Of a stretch of 53,848 nucleotides of DNA, positions 10,349-20,215 are shown in pieces; within the stretch, counting starts at the first letter, position 1, and each line of letters begins with the position of its first letter. The notes beneath the pieces were generated by a model. It saw nothing but the letters and a program-made list of their open reading frames with translations. It did no database searches and was not told the origin of the DNA. Location of the stretch: positions 1 to 53,848 of the forward strand of contig WQXQ01000004.1 of NCBI GenBank assembly GCA_009784775.1. Direction: 5' to 3'. This stretch comes from Treponema sp. (GTDB lineage: Bacteria; Spirochaetota; Spirochaetia; Treponematales; Breznakiellaceae). A program made the translations under genes and the position numbers.

Positions 10349-11082
10349 TGGATGCGAAAGCAGAATCTGCTTGCAAAGCAGAAGTTGCTTGCAAAGCAAC
10401 CATCCTCATCATCGAAGACGACCCCGAAATTCAGGAATTGCTTTCATTTTCCATGACCAGAGAAGGCTGGAAGCTGGCTCAGGCAAAAACCGGCGAAGAA
10501 GGGCTTGATTACCTGAAAAAAAACAAAGTGAACTGCATACTGCTGGATATTATGCTGCCGGGCATGGACGGATTACGGGTTCTCAAAAAAATAAAAGAAC
10601 ATGAACAATACCGGAACACACCGGTGATAATGACCACCGCCAGAGGCGAAGAATCCGATATTATTACCGGACTGGAACTGGGGGCGGACGATTATGTCGT
10701 TAAGCCTTACAGTCCCAAAGTACTCATTGCCCGGATTCGCGCGGGCTTACGGCGGCAGGAAGAAAGCGGCTCAAAGGTAAAATTACGGGTATGGCAGCAT
10801 GGCGGCCTAAAGCTGGACGCCGACCGCCACGCAGCGTTCCTGCACGACAAATCCCTGGATTTATTCGCCACTGAATTTGCCCTGCTGCAGCACTTCCTTT
10901 CCCATCCCGATATAGTGTTTACCCGCAGCCAGATCATCAACGCCATTCGCGGGCCGGATTACCCGGTAACCGATCGTTCGGTTGATGTACAGATACTCGG
11001 CTTGCGCAAAAAGCTGGGCGAGGCAGGCGAAATGATTGAAACCATCAGGGGCGTAGGCTATCGTCTAAAAGTACCCGAATAA
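10348..11082 (+). CDS. phoB: Response regulator, OmpR/PhoB family
   Basis: Receiver (IEDDPEIQELL..LLDIMLPGMDG..K) plus winged-helix (VDVQILGLRKKLGEAGEMIETIRGVGYRL); TAATG overlap with phoU. Confidence 0.88.
   Translation: MDAKAESACKAEVACKATILIIEDDPEIQELLSFSMTREGWKLAQAKTGEEGLDYLKKNKVNCILLDIMLPGMDGLRVLKKIKEHEQYRNTPVIMTTARGEESDIITGLELGADDYVVKPYSPKVLIARIRAGLRRQEESGSKVKLRVWQHGGLKLDADRHAAFLHDKSLDLFATEFALLQHFLSHPDIVFTRSQIINAIRGPDYPVTDRSVDVQILGLRKKLGEAGEMIETIRGVGYRLKVPE
10361..10396 (+). repeat. 18-bp tandem repeat in phoB N-terminus
   Basis: CAGAATCTGCTTGCAAAG / CAGAAGTTGCTTGCAAAG. Confidence 0.85.
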
Positions 11083-11101
11083 ACCCTGCCCCTTGAAATT
11101 C

Positions 11102-12691
11102 TTAAGAAGCGATAATTTCCTTGGCGCTTTCCAAAACCGTTGATATTTGCTTGCTGGCTTCATTTACTTCGTTTACTTTTCGGGTAACGTTTCCGGAAAT
11201 TTGCTGCAATTTCTGCATTTCATTAAAAATTGAGCCGCTCTGTGTTTGGATATCTTCACTTCCTGTACGCACAATTTCTGTCTCGTTTTTAATGGAGGAA
11301 ATCGCTTTAAGAATTTGAGCCCCGCCTCCTGCCTGTTCTTCTATCGCGCTATTAACCTGTGCAAAGGCGCTATCCATTGTCTTTATATCGTTAAATATTA
11401 AATTCATGGATTTAACGGTTTCTCCGGTAACACCGCCAATACTTTTAATGGATTTATCCATATTTTTAATTTCTTCTTTGATGTGTTTTGATTCCTTACT
11501 GGCCATTTCTGCAAGTTTTCGGATTTCATCGGCGACAACCGCAAAACCCTTCCCGCTTTCTCCTGCATGAGCCGCTTCAATGGCGGCATTCATGGCAAGA
11601 AGGTTGGTTTTAGAGGAAATATCCTGTATTATTTTATTTGCTTCCTGCAGCATTACCGCTCTTTCATGCAGGTTTTCTACCTCTACAGAAAGTTTTTGCA
11701 TTTTTTCATTACCGGATGCGGATGCCAGAGCCAGATTATCGGTTATTTTGGTTATATCGTTTGTTATTGAACGGATAGAATCAATATTGGCGACCATCTG
11801 TTCGATAGATGCCGAAGAAGTACTTATATGCGAGGCTTGCGATTCAACCGCTTCTTCAAGATTATTAATCGATTTGACTATTTGTGAAATATATTCTGAA
11901 GTTTGCTCAACTGATTTTAACTGGGTAGTGGTTTCAATGAGCGTTTCCTCGGTATTTCCATGAATGACGTTTAAGGCTCTGGAAGATTCCTGGACAACAT
12001 TACTGAGTTTATCTCCATCTGCGGTTGCTTTCTTTAAATGAGCGGTAACATCAGCGGTTGCTTTTTCTACTTCTTTCTTTAGATTGTCCCGTTCATTGTT
12101 TAGTTCAGCGCTCAGGATTGCTTCCTTTCTGTCTTTTAATATGCCGACATATTCAAAAACCATTGTTAAAGCAAAGATAAAAATATAACCCGCTATGTAC
12201 CTGAACTTTATTGCCCCTTCCATTTCAAAAGCCGCAGTCCCGGGACTGTATAACAATACCGCAGCCGCAACAATAACTATGGTGGATTTTATTACTCCCA
12301 AGGTCATTCTGCATAAGAAAATCGATACCAATGGGTATGAAAACAACCAAATCGATACCCACAAATGCAGAGTACCGTTATAAAGAAGGAAGACACAATA
12401 GGACCCATACATTATAACCGTTGGTATCGGTATAAATTTCAATGGTATCTTCGAACGCATCGCTATCAGCGTCCCCAATGCCGCTATTGCGATGGCAAAG
12501 TTGATTGTGGCTCTGGTAGTGTCTATAGACATCCCTTGTATGCCGAATATCGTTAAAGGAACGACGGCGATCATGAATATCGTATTCATGATCAGATATC
12601 TTACCTGTTCACTAACATTCGTAAGCTGAAAATAGCGTTTCCCCAGAAATAGAGCTTTAAACGCATTCGGTTGTTGATTACTTTCATTCAT
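11102..12691 (-). CDS. Methyl-accepting chemotaxis protein
   Basis: Polytopic N-terminus then MCP signalling domain with hairpin tip [38 protein letters not shown]. Confidence 0.95.
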   Translation of the reverse strand: MNESNQQPNAFKALFLGKRYFQLTNVSEQVRYLIMNTIFMIAVVPLTIFGIQGMSIDTTRATINFAIAIAALGTLIAMRSKIPLKFIPIPTVIMYGSYCVFLLYNGTLHLWVSIWLFSYPLVSIFLCRMTLGVIKSTIVIVAAAVLLYSPGTAAFEMEGAIKFRYIAGYIFIFALTMVFEYVGILKDRKEAILSAELNNERDNLKKEVEKATADVTAHLKKATADGDKLSNVVQESSRALNVIHGNTEETLIETTTQLKSVEQTSEYISQIVKSINNLEEAVESQASHISTSSASIEQMVANIDSIRSITNDITKITDNLALASASGNEKMQKLSVEVENLHERAVMLQEANKIIQDISSKTNLLAMNAAIEAAHAGESGKGFAVVADEIRKLAEMASKESKHIKEEIKNMDKSIKSIGGVTGETVKSMNLIFNDIKTMDSAFAQVNSAIEEQAGGGAQILKAISSIKNETEIVRTGSEDIQTQSGSIFNEMQKLQQISGNVTRKVNEVNEASKQISTVLESAKEIIAS

Positions 12692-12805
12692 AACATCTTT
12701 TTAAGCAATTTTTATATAAAAATCAATACCCCAAAAGCAAATTTTCGTAAAAAATGATGAATTTCATGAATTTCTGGCTTAAAACAACCAAAAACGTGGG
12801 TCATT

Positions 12806-12834
12806 TTGACACATTGATCAAATTGCCCTATTGT
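12806..12834 (+). promoter_or_regulatory. Candidate sigma-70 promoter for the histidine kinase
   Basis: TTGACA - 17 bp - TATTGT; ATG at 12859. Confidence 0.55.
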
Positions 12835-12858
12835 ATTACTTTTTGAACAGAGACTTAC

Positions 12859-14052
12859 ATGGTACTACTCGTCATCCTTGCCTTTTTACTCATTATTGCC
12901 CTATTGCTGCTTCTGGGTCTTTATAGAGCCAAAACCAAGGCTTCCCGTTCACTGGTTCTGTCGCTGAAAGCTGAATTGGAAGGCATGGTCGCAGAACTCA
13001 GCCGGCGGGCGGAACAGGCAGAGGCGGAAAGCCGGCGGATCAACGCAATACTCAACGGGATGTCAGAGGCAGTACTGGCAGTGGACAGCAAACTGATCCT
13101 GTATCTGGCAAATCCGCGGGCGCAATCACTCTTTGGCCCTGGCAGCGCCGAAAAAATATCCCTGCTTGCCGCTACCCGATCGACCGAACTGGAAAACATC
13201 GCCCGCAGGGTTTTGGCGGAAGGCCGTTCCCTGGAAGTGGAACTGTCGCTGTGGGCTGGTTTCGCGCATACCCGTACCGAACAGCGGTTTCAGGCTTTTG
13301 CCGCGCCGATTCCCGCCGGTGTGGTAATAGTCATGGAAGATATTACCCGCCTGGCCAAACTGGAGCAGGTACGCAAAGATTTTATTGCCAATGTGTCCCA
13401 TGAGCTGCGTACGCCTATCCAACTGATAAAAGGCTATTCCGAAACCATGCTGGACTCTCCCGATACCATGGGACCGTACCGCCGGTGTATGGAAGTCATT
13501 TATAAAAATGCCCTGACTATGGAAAACCTTACCAACGATCTATTGGTTCTTTCCAATCTGGAAAATGCCGGCAATGATCGCCTTGACCTGTCCGGCATGA
13601 TGGAAGAACAAGCGCTTGCCCCGCTCATTACCGAGGCAGCATTGTCAGTTGAACCGCAGGCAAAAAAGAAAAACATAACCGTACACATAAGCTGCCCTGC
13701 CGATCTCAAAGCAACCGTCCATGGTTCATTTATCATACAGGCGTTGATCAATCTTTTGGAGAACGGCGTAAAATACTCACCGAAAAAAACAGCGCTATGG
13801 GTTTCGGCGTACAGCGAACATGATCATGTGGTATTGGCAGTAAAGGATGAGGGAATGGGCATTCCCCCGGAACATCTGGAACGGATATTTGAGCGATTCT
13901 ACCGCGTTGACCGCGCCCACAACCGCGAAACCGGCGGCACAGGCCTGGGGCTTTCAATTGTCCGTCACATTGCGCTGATACACAACGGCACAACGGAAGT
14001 TGAAAGCCACGCAGGCGAAGGCTCTGTCTTCAGAATAAAAATCGCTCGTTAG
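12859..14052 (+). CDS. phoR: PhoR-like sensor histidine kinase
   Basis: PAS-like domain, VRKDFIANVSHELRTPIQLIKGYSETM, N/G1/G2 boxes (NLLENGVKYSP, DEGMGIPPEHLERIFERFYRVD, GTGLGLSIV). Confidence 0.9.
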   Translation: MVLLVILAFLLIIALLLLLGLYRAKTKASRSLVLSLKAELEGMVAELSRRAEQAEAESRRINAILNGMSEAVLAVDSKLILYLANPRAQSLFGPGSAEKISLLAATRSTELENIARRVLAEGRSLEVELSLWAGFAHTRTEQRFQAFAAPIPAGVVIVMEDITRLAKLEQVRKDFIANVSHELRTPIQLIKGYSETMLDSPDTMGPYRRCMEVIYKNALTMENLTNDLLVLSNLENAGNDRLDLSGMMEEQALAPLITEAALSVEPQAKKKNITVHISCPADLKATVHGSFIIQALINLLENGVKYSPKKTALWVSAYSEHDHVVLAVKDEGMGIPPEHLERIFERFYRVDRAHNRETGGTGLGLSIVRHIALIHNGTTEVESHAGEGSVFRIKIAR

Positions 14053-14756
14053 TCGTCGTCTTCTTCGTCGTCGTCTTCGTCTTCTACTATTCCCAAAAGT
14101 TCAATGGTAAAAATCAATGTCGAGTAGGGAGGGATAAACTGCCCTGCCCCGCGCTCGCCGTAAGCCATGCGCGAGGGGATGAAGAGCCGGTACTTGCTGC
14201 CCACATTCATCAGTTGTAAGCCTTCAGACCAGCCCGGTATTACCATATTCAACGGGATTTGCTCAGGGTTACCCCGATCGTATGAGCTGTCAAAAACGGT
14301 GCCGTCAACAAGCCTTCCCTCGTAATGGACCAGCACCACATCGGTGAGTGCCGGTTTTACGCCTTCTGACGCCTCAAGCACCTCGTATTGCAGGCCGCTT
14401 TCGGTTGCGCGTACTCCAGAACGGGCGGCATTTTCCGCAAGAAACAGCTCTTCCTGTAAGCGCAATGCCTCTGACCGCTTGCGTACCGAAGCCTGAAACG
14501 CTTCCTGTACCACTTCACGGGCCTCGTTCTTGTCCATCAGGGTCTGTTCCTGCTCCATTGCCGATTTCAGCCCTTCAACAAAGGCGACATAGTCTATCTC
14601 CATGCCGGCCTGCTGCAGGTCGCCCCCTACCGTCATGCCAAAGGCATAACTTACCCGGGCTTTGTCACCGGTAAATTCGATTTCTTCCCGTATCCCCTTC
14701 GCCTGAACCGTCATTGCCGCGAGGAAAAGGCAGAACGGTATAACCCATCGTTTCAT
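14049..14756 (-). CDS. FKBP-type peptidyl-prolyl isomerase with acidic C-terminal tail
   Basis: VHYEGRLVDGTVFDSSYDRG..PLNMVIPGWSEGLQLMNVGSKYRLFIPSRMAYG; tail EDEDDDEEDDD. Confidence 0.92.
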   Translation of the reverse strand: MKRWVIPFCLFLAAMTVQAKGIREEIEFTGDKARVSYAFGMTVGGDLQQAGMEIDYVAFVEGLKSAMEQEQTLMDKNEAREVVQEAFQASVRKRSEALRLQEELFLAENAARSGVRATESGLQYEVLEASEGVKPALTDVVLVHYEGRLVDGTVFDSSYDRGNPEQIPLNMVIPGWSEGLQLMNVGSKYRLFIPSRMAYGERGAGQFIPPYSTLIFTIELLGIVEDEDDDEEDDD

Positions 14757-14768
14757 GTATGGTACCTT

Positions 14769-15467
14769 TTATCGAACAATGCCGAGCAGTTCAACTTCAA
14801 ATATTAATGTAGAATACGGCGGTATTTGCTGCCCCATCCCAAATTGGCCGTACCCAAGTTCCGACGGTATTACCAGACGATACTTGCTGCCCACATCCAT
14901 GAGTTGCAGACCTTCGGTCCAGCCGGGAATAACGCCGCCAAGGGGAAACTCAACCGGTTCGCCGCGGGGATAGGAACTGTCAAAAACGGTGCCATCAACC
15001 AGAGCGCCTTCATAGTGTACCTGCACGACATTGTCGCCAGTCGGCCGGTCGCCATTTCCCTCGATAATTACTTCATACTGCAGTCCGCTTTCGGTAACGG
15101 TGATCCCCGGCTTTTGGCTGTTTTCCGCCAGAAAGTCAAGTTCATCCTGCTTGTTCTTATCCGCAAGCTGCTGTCTTTCTTCTTCGCGTCTTTCCGAAAG
15201 GGCTCTGAACGAGTCATTCAAAATCTGGTAGGCCTCTTCCATGGTGAAGCGGGTATTATCGTGCAAGGCATCCTTTATTCCCTTGGCAAACGCGTCAAGA
15301 TTGGGATACAGATTATCCGCTTTCAGGCTTCTTCCTACGTCCATTCCCAGTGCATAGCTGGTATCTTTGTCAAAGGTCTCTTCCGCAGAAGAGCCGCCGA
15401 ATTTGTCGCAGCCTACAAAGGCACAGAGTACAGCGACAGTCAAAATTACAAATATGGTATGTTTCAT
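14769..15467 (-). CDS. FKBP-type peptidyl-prolyl isomerase, lipoprotein
   Basis: Same fold motifs as the downstream paralogue; lipobox VLCAFVGC. Confidence 0.92.
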   Translation of the reverse strand: MKHTIFVILTVAVLCAFVGCDKFGGSSAEETFDKDTSYALGMDVGRSLKADNLYPNLDAFAKGIKDALHDNTRFTMEEAYQILNDSFRALSERREEERQQLADKNKQDELDFLAENSQKPGITVTESGLQYEVIIEGNGDRPTGDNVVQVHYEGALVDGTVFDSSYPRGEPVEFPLGGVIPGWTEGLQLMDVGSKYRLVIPSELGYGQFGMGQQIPPYSTLIFEVELLGIVR

Positions 15468-15520
15468 GTCTTGTAGTATATCGCTTTATTAAAGTTTTGG
15501 ATACCCCGATAAGTATAAAT

Positions 15521-16231
15521 ATGAAACTATTTTTTTCCGGCCTGAGCATCGTATTATTCCTTTTTTTTTCCTGCAGCAGCGCTCCCTCCCACAAACCCGA
15601 GGCCGTTAATCCCGCAATCACCCCCGAAACCCCCGAAATTCCCGAAAATGCACGGACAAGCGCCTCCGCAGCCGTCCCCAAAGCCCCCCCGCCGGCAATT
15701 CCTGAGCGGCCGGTACCGCCGGAGCACATTATGGGCAAGGGAATGGTCAGCCAGGAAAAACTTATGGGGTTTTTGCAGTGGAACAACGCAACGCTTGACC
15801 CTGCGTATGTCCGCGCGCTTGCAGCCTATTATATCGAAGAAGCCGCTATTGAAGGGGTAAACCACGATGTGGCTTTTGCCCAAATGTGCCATGAAACCGG
15901 CTATTTGCGCTACGGCAACCTGGTCAGCTTTGACATGAACAATTTCGCCGGGCTTGGCTCCACCGGCCTCCCCGGCCCGGACGGTCAGCCTGAACGGGGT
16001 CTCTATTTCCCCTCCCCCCGCATTGGCGTCCGCGCCCATATCCAGCACCTAAAGGCATACGGCTCCACCGAACCGCTGAATCAGGAACTGGTCAACCCCC
16101 GGTTTCGGTTTGTGCAGCGAGGCCGCGCCCCCACCATACACGGCCTTACCGGCACCTGGGCAACAGACCCAGCCTACAGCCAGAAAATCAGCACCATCCT
16201 CCAACGCCTCTACCAATTCTCCTTCTTCTAA
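15521..16231 (+). CDS. Lipoprotein with glucosaminidase-type (peptidoglycan hydrolase) domain
   Basis: MKLFFSGLSIVLFLFFSCSS lipobox; EEAAIEGVNHDVAFAQMCHETGYLRYG..NNFAGLGSTG. Track start 15350 is an over-extension. Confidence 0.8.
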   Translation: MKLFFSGLSIVLFLFFSCSSAPSHKPEAVNPAITPETPEIPENARTSASAAVPKAPPPAIPERPVPPEHIMGKGMVSQEKLMGFLQWNNATLDPAYVRALAAYYIEEAAIEGVNHDVAFAQMCHETGYLRYGNLVSFDMNNFAGLGSTGLPGPDGQPERGLYFPSPRIGVRAHIQHLKAYGSTEPLNQELVNPRFRFVQRGRAPTIHGLTGTWATDPAYSQKISTILQRLYQFSFF

Positions 16232-16275
16232 CAGTCCCCCCAACGGTACTTTGGTAAAAAAAAATAATTTTTTTC

Positions 16276-16304
16276 TTGCAAAAAAACCAATTCTGTGCTA
16301 TTTT
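16276..16304 (+). promoter_or_regulatory. Candidate promoter of the 16.3-29.6 kb surface operon
   Basis: TTGCAA - 17 bp - TATTTT about 50 bp upstream of the ATG at 16354. Confidence 0.5.
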
Positions 16305-16353
16305 ATTATTATAATTGGGGATAAATCTCTAATCAACTGTACGGGGGTAGACA

Positions 16354-19300
16354 ATGCGGAAAAGTCTTATTGCTTTGATAGGTATACTATCGGTTTTGCT
16401 GGTTATGGCCTGCAACAACCCAATCGAAAAGGCGTCTGAGGGCCTCATTGAGGCGAACGAAACGCCTGATTTTGTTGAATTCGGCGACATCAATGCGGTT
16501 GCTGATGGCGATCCTTTGCCGCCAGACATTCCGGAAATGCCTCCGACCATTTATGCCATAACGGCGATAAGTGAGTCGGTGTACGGCACTGTCAGCACGG
16601 ACAAACCCGCCGCCGCACCCGGCGAAATAATATACCTGACCATAGCGCCCAATCCGGGATACCGCATGGGCAGCATTTCGGTCAAGCAGGGACATAACCC
16701 GCTGAACTATGAAATACTCGAAAACAACTACTGCCGGTTTGTCATGCCTGACGGCGCGGTAACAATCACCGTAAACTTCGCAAGCCTGGGATACAAGCTC
16801 TACAGCATCGCGATTAACGATGTGGCAGGCGGCAGCATGATATCCAATCCGGCGGGGGCACAGCAAGAGACCATACCGGTTATCCTTACCGCCCAGCCAA
16901 ATGCCGGCCAAAAGCTGAACCCCGGTGGTCTCCAGGTAACGAGCGGGGGGCAGCGAATCTCGGTAAACCAGATTAATGATACCGATTTTTCCTTTATTAT
17001 GCCGAGCGGAGCCGTAACGGTAGCCCCGCAGTTTGTAGCCGAAAGCACGGTTTTCAATACCATTACTGCCAATGCGACCGGCAACGGCATTATCGCGGTG
17101 CCCGCCTCCGCAGCGGCCGGGAACCAGGTGCAGTTCAGCCTGATTCCGAACAGCGAAGATTACCGCGTACGAGCAGGATCGGTCAGTACCACTGGTGTTG
17201 CGACACCCACCCCAAATAACGGGGTATATACATTTACCATGCCCGGCGGGCCGGTAACCATTAACGCCATATTCGAAGAAATCCCCGCGAATGTCGTTAA
17301 CCTGACCGTTACCGGACAGCCGACTCAGGGCTCCCTTGCCGTAACACCGCTGGTTGCCGGCACCAATACCATCCGGGCCGGCAAGACCGTAACCTTGTCA
17401 CTGCAAATACCCAACAGAACTGACTATCGATTCAGCAGTATCAACACGCCCGGCGCAATCAACCGGCAAGAAGTTATTCCCGGCAGCGTCTGGACATTCA
17501 CCATGCCCGAACAGGTCATGAACATCAGCGTTGGCGTAGAACGAATTCCCGTCTACTCTGTTACCCGCGGAGTAATAAACAACGGTACCGTTATTATTAC
17601 CGGCCTGAAAGTAGACGGCACAGCGCCGCAGGGTGCGACCATAACCATTCAGGGCCTTCCGAATCCCGGATACGAAGTTACCACAGCGCCAACAATAACG
17701 GGTGGTTCAGCCCCCCTGACACTGGTCGGCCCCAACCAATGGCGCTTTACCATGGGAACAGCCAATTTGTCGGTAGGCATGAACTTTACCCAATTTGGCC
17801 CGTTGACCATTTATAAAGGCGGATTACGACTGGGCACCACCACTGACGGTATTCCCGATGTATGGGACTATGGCGGATCGCACCTCTCCAATGTGGAAAT
17901 AAACGCGGAAGTAGGAGGCTATAACGGCAATACGCGCGCGATACGGGTATTCCGGCCCATCGCCGGAGCAGGCAGCAGCAGGCAGGAAGTCGCGCTGTCG
18001 CTCAATGTTAATCCGGCTATCGACTTGCGGGCAACAAACGCACGAGCCCTGTCCTTCTGGATAAAAGACTGCCGTTCAGTGCCTGAACGCTTTGAATTTG
18101 TGGGCTTTGGCAATCGTAATTCGGCGCAGCAAATGCTCGTGCTTGACGATTCGGCAACCATAGAAAATACCTGGAAACAGTTTATCATACCAATACCGCC
18201 GGTAACCAAAGGCGGTTTAATCACCCGGGTATTCTTCATCAAATTTGATGAGATGGAACCGGGCGAAACCATACTTATCGACAACATTGAATTCTTAACC
18301 AATTACACAACGCCCAAAGTGGAAAGTTTCAATTTCCCCGCCGCAGCGGCGGTACTCAATTCGACGGATCCCTTTAATCCCTGGCAATATATGAAGGGCT
18401 TTTTCACCTATCCGCCCTGGCAAGACCCGGTATGGAATGGACCGCGAATAAGCCTGATATACGAGGATCACGCGACCTATCCGGACTACAAAATAGGGGA
18501 TGGCATTAATATAATGGGCATAACGCTTGATCTTTCCGGCTGGTTTGATCTTGACTATGCCGTTACCGCTGGTTCGGCCGCGGTGAACAACGGTTTGGTC
18601 ACGCCAACCGGAGGAGCTGGTTCCTCCTTTACCATACGCCCGCGCATTGGCACCTCGGAAGCCGCTCATACGCTTTCCTTCACGGTCAGTAATCTGGTGC
18701 AGGTTATTAATATCCCCGCCATACTTGGCGTCAGCGGTCCGGCTCTCTTTGCTACTCCAGTAAGCAGTATTACTGAATCAGCTCAGTACACCGGAACCAT
18801 AACATGGTCGCCTAGTCTTGATGCCGCCGGAAAATTCATTGCCAATACCGTGTACACGGCAACCATTACGCTGACATCAAAGCCGTTCTTTAGTCTGCAA
18901 GGCGTGGGGCAAAACTACTTTACCGTTGCGGGCGCGACCGCAACAAATGCTGCCAATTCAGGCGTTATTACCGCCGTATTCCCGCGGACTCCTGTTATTT
19001 TAATAATTGATGATTTCCAGACCCCAACTGGTTTGGGAGGCTGGACAGGACAGCAGAATAACGATTGGAGTTTGCATATTAACAATTGGGTTGAAACACT
19101 TGAAGTTGGACGTTATGCCGGCATGGTCCGCGGTGCCAATGCCAGCGCATGGCGGCATTTTGCCACCCCGATAAACATAACCGGGTACACGCACATTTCG
19201 TTCCGGATCAACCAGAATGGAGGCGGTCCTCAAAATACGCTTACCTTCGCGGTACGAAACGGCGCCGCTGACAATTGGTTCTCGCATGCCTTTACGCTCC

Positions 19301-19449
19301 CCAGCGGCGGCATGATTCATACCATACGCATACCGATTGCAGGCCTTACACCGGGAGGATTCAACCCGGCAAACGTAACCGGGGTTCGATTTACGATCTC
19401 CGCGGCGGGTGGTGAACACCTCATAAGCCATGTACTGGCGGAACAATAA
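16354..19449 (+). CDS. Large repeat lipoprotein: InlB B-like/Flg_new_2-type repeats, carbohydrate-binding-like module, one copy of ~90-aa Ig-like repeat
   Basis: Lipobox LLVMACNN; repeats ending FVMPDGAVTITVNF / FIMPSGAVTVAPQF / FTMPGGPVTINAIF; YKGGLRLG... module; PVSSITESAQYTGTITWSP...VAGATATNAANSGVITAVFP. Confidence 0.8.
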   Translation: MRKSLIALIGILSVLLVMACNNPIEKASEGLIEANETPDFVEFGDINAVADGDPLPPDIPEMPPTIYAITAISESVYGTVSTDKPAAAPGEIIYLTIAPNPGYRMGSISVKQGHNPLNYEILENNYCRFVMPDGAVTITVNFASLGYKLYSIAINDVAGGSMISNPAGAQQETIPVILTAQPNAGQKLNPGGLQVTSGGQRISVNQINDTDFSFIMPSGAVTVAPQFVAESTVFNTITANATGNGIIAVPASAAAGNQVQFSLIPNSEDYRVRAGSVSTTGVATPTPNNGVYTFTMPGGPVTINAIFEEIPANVVNLTVTGQPTQGSLAVTPLVAGTNTIRAGKTVTLSLQIPNRTDYRFSSINTPGAINRQEVIPGSVWTFTMPEQVMNISVGVERIPVYSVTRGVINNGTVIITGLKVDGTAPQGATITIQGLPNPGYEVTTAPTITGGSAPLTLVGPNQWRFTMGTANLSVGMNFTQFGPLTIYKGGLRLGTTTDGIPDVWDYGGSHLSNVEINAEVGGYNGNTRAIRVFRPIAGAGSSRQEVALSLNVNPAIDLRATNARALSFWIKDCRSVPERFEFVGFGNRNSAQQMLVLDDSATIENTWKQFIIPIPPVTKGGLITRVFFIKFDEMEPGETILIDNIEFLTNYTTPKVESFNFPAAAAVLNSTDPFNPWQYMKGFFTYPPWQDPVWNGPRISLIYEDHATYPDYKIGDGINIMGITLDLSGWFDLDYAVTAGSAAVNNGLVTPTGGAGSSFTIRPRIGTSEAAHTLSFTVSNLVQVINIPAILGVSGPALFATPVSSITESAQYTGTITWSPSLDAAGKFIANTVYTATITLTSKPFFSLQGVGQNYFTVAGATATNAANSGVITAVFPRTPVILIIDDFQTPTGLGGWTGQQNNDWSLHINNWVETLEVGRYAGMVRGANASAWRHFATPINITGYTHISFRINQNGGGPQNTLTFAVRNGAADNWFSHAFTLPSGGMIHTIRIPIAGLTPGGFNPANVTGVRFTISAAGGEHLISHVLAEQ

Positions 19450-19460
19450 GGAGTAGCGAA

Positions 19461-20204
19461 ATGAAGAACATTGCTGGAATACTAACTATCGCTGTATGTA
19501 TCATCATGATGTCATGCTCCGGACCATTCAGGCCCGAAAGCGAACCCAGAGGACTGCTGTTCTATCAGGCGCCGGGTTTGCTGATTTATCCTGACATTGG
19601 AGGATATACCTATACGTTCACCGATTCAACGCCTCCTGCCGATGAATATTTTTTACACTATATGGTAAGTCCGGGCCCCGTTGACAATAAAGACGTCATC
19701 TATGAATTTGGATGGACCAGATTAGATATCGAACGATTTGATATGCTCAGTATTGCGCTGGGAGAAGGCGAATTCCTCAGCGCTTTTATGACCGCCCGCA
19801 AAGACGGGTATCAAACCATCTATTCCAATATTCATATTGTAGGGTCAGATGAAGAGCGCACCATTGAGGAATTTGATACGATAGATCATCTGGGTAATCC
19901 GACGCTGGCATTGACCGTTACGCCGGTCGTGGGCGGGCTGGAATGTACATGGACCCACTCGTATCCATTCGCAGTGCAGTATGATTTGTATTATATCGCA
20001 TCAAACCATACCAGCGCCGCGGTGGTTAAGACACAGGGTGTTAAAATTACCAGCATAACAGAAGACAATGTGCCGTATCCGTACACTTTTACCATAAGCA
20101 ATCTGGACAGCAGTAAAACCTACAGCGTGGTAGTAACCGCGAGACGGCCAAAGTACACCGCTTATGATTCGGCAGTGTTGGCCAATCTTAAACCCCTGCA
20201 ATAG
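19461..20204 (+). CDS. Lipoprotein with fibronectin-like domain
   Basis: Lipobox MMSCSG; TPPADEYFLHYM resembles the 3..1829 protein; SD AAGGAG. Confidence 0.7.
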   Translation: MKNIAGILTIAVCIIMMSCSGPFRPESEPRGLLFYQAPGLLIYPDIGGYTYTFTDSTPPADEYFLHYMVSPGPVDNKDVIYEFGWTRLDIERFDMLSIALGEGEFLSAFMTARKDGYQTIYSNIHIVGSDEERTIEEFDTIDHLGNPTLALTVTPVVGGLECTWTHSYPFAVQYDLYYIASNHTSAAVVKTQGVKITSITEDNVPYPYTFTISNLDSSKTYSVVVTARRPKYTAYDSAVLANLKPLQ

Positions 20205-20215
20205 GAAGAGGTTAT

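Noticed and set aside
10361-10396. CRISPR or phase-variation tract
   Set aside because: Only two copies, and 18 bp keeps frame.
14050-14085. Slippage-prone contingency locus in the FKBP tail
   Set aside because: The repeat is trinucleotide and interrupted, so no on/off switching is expected.
15350-15520. 5' extension of the glucosaminidase ORF
   Set aside because: Runs antisense into the FKBP gene; ATG at 15521 starts a clear lipoprotein signal peptide.
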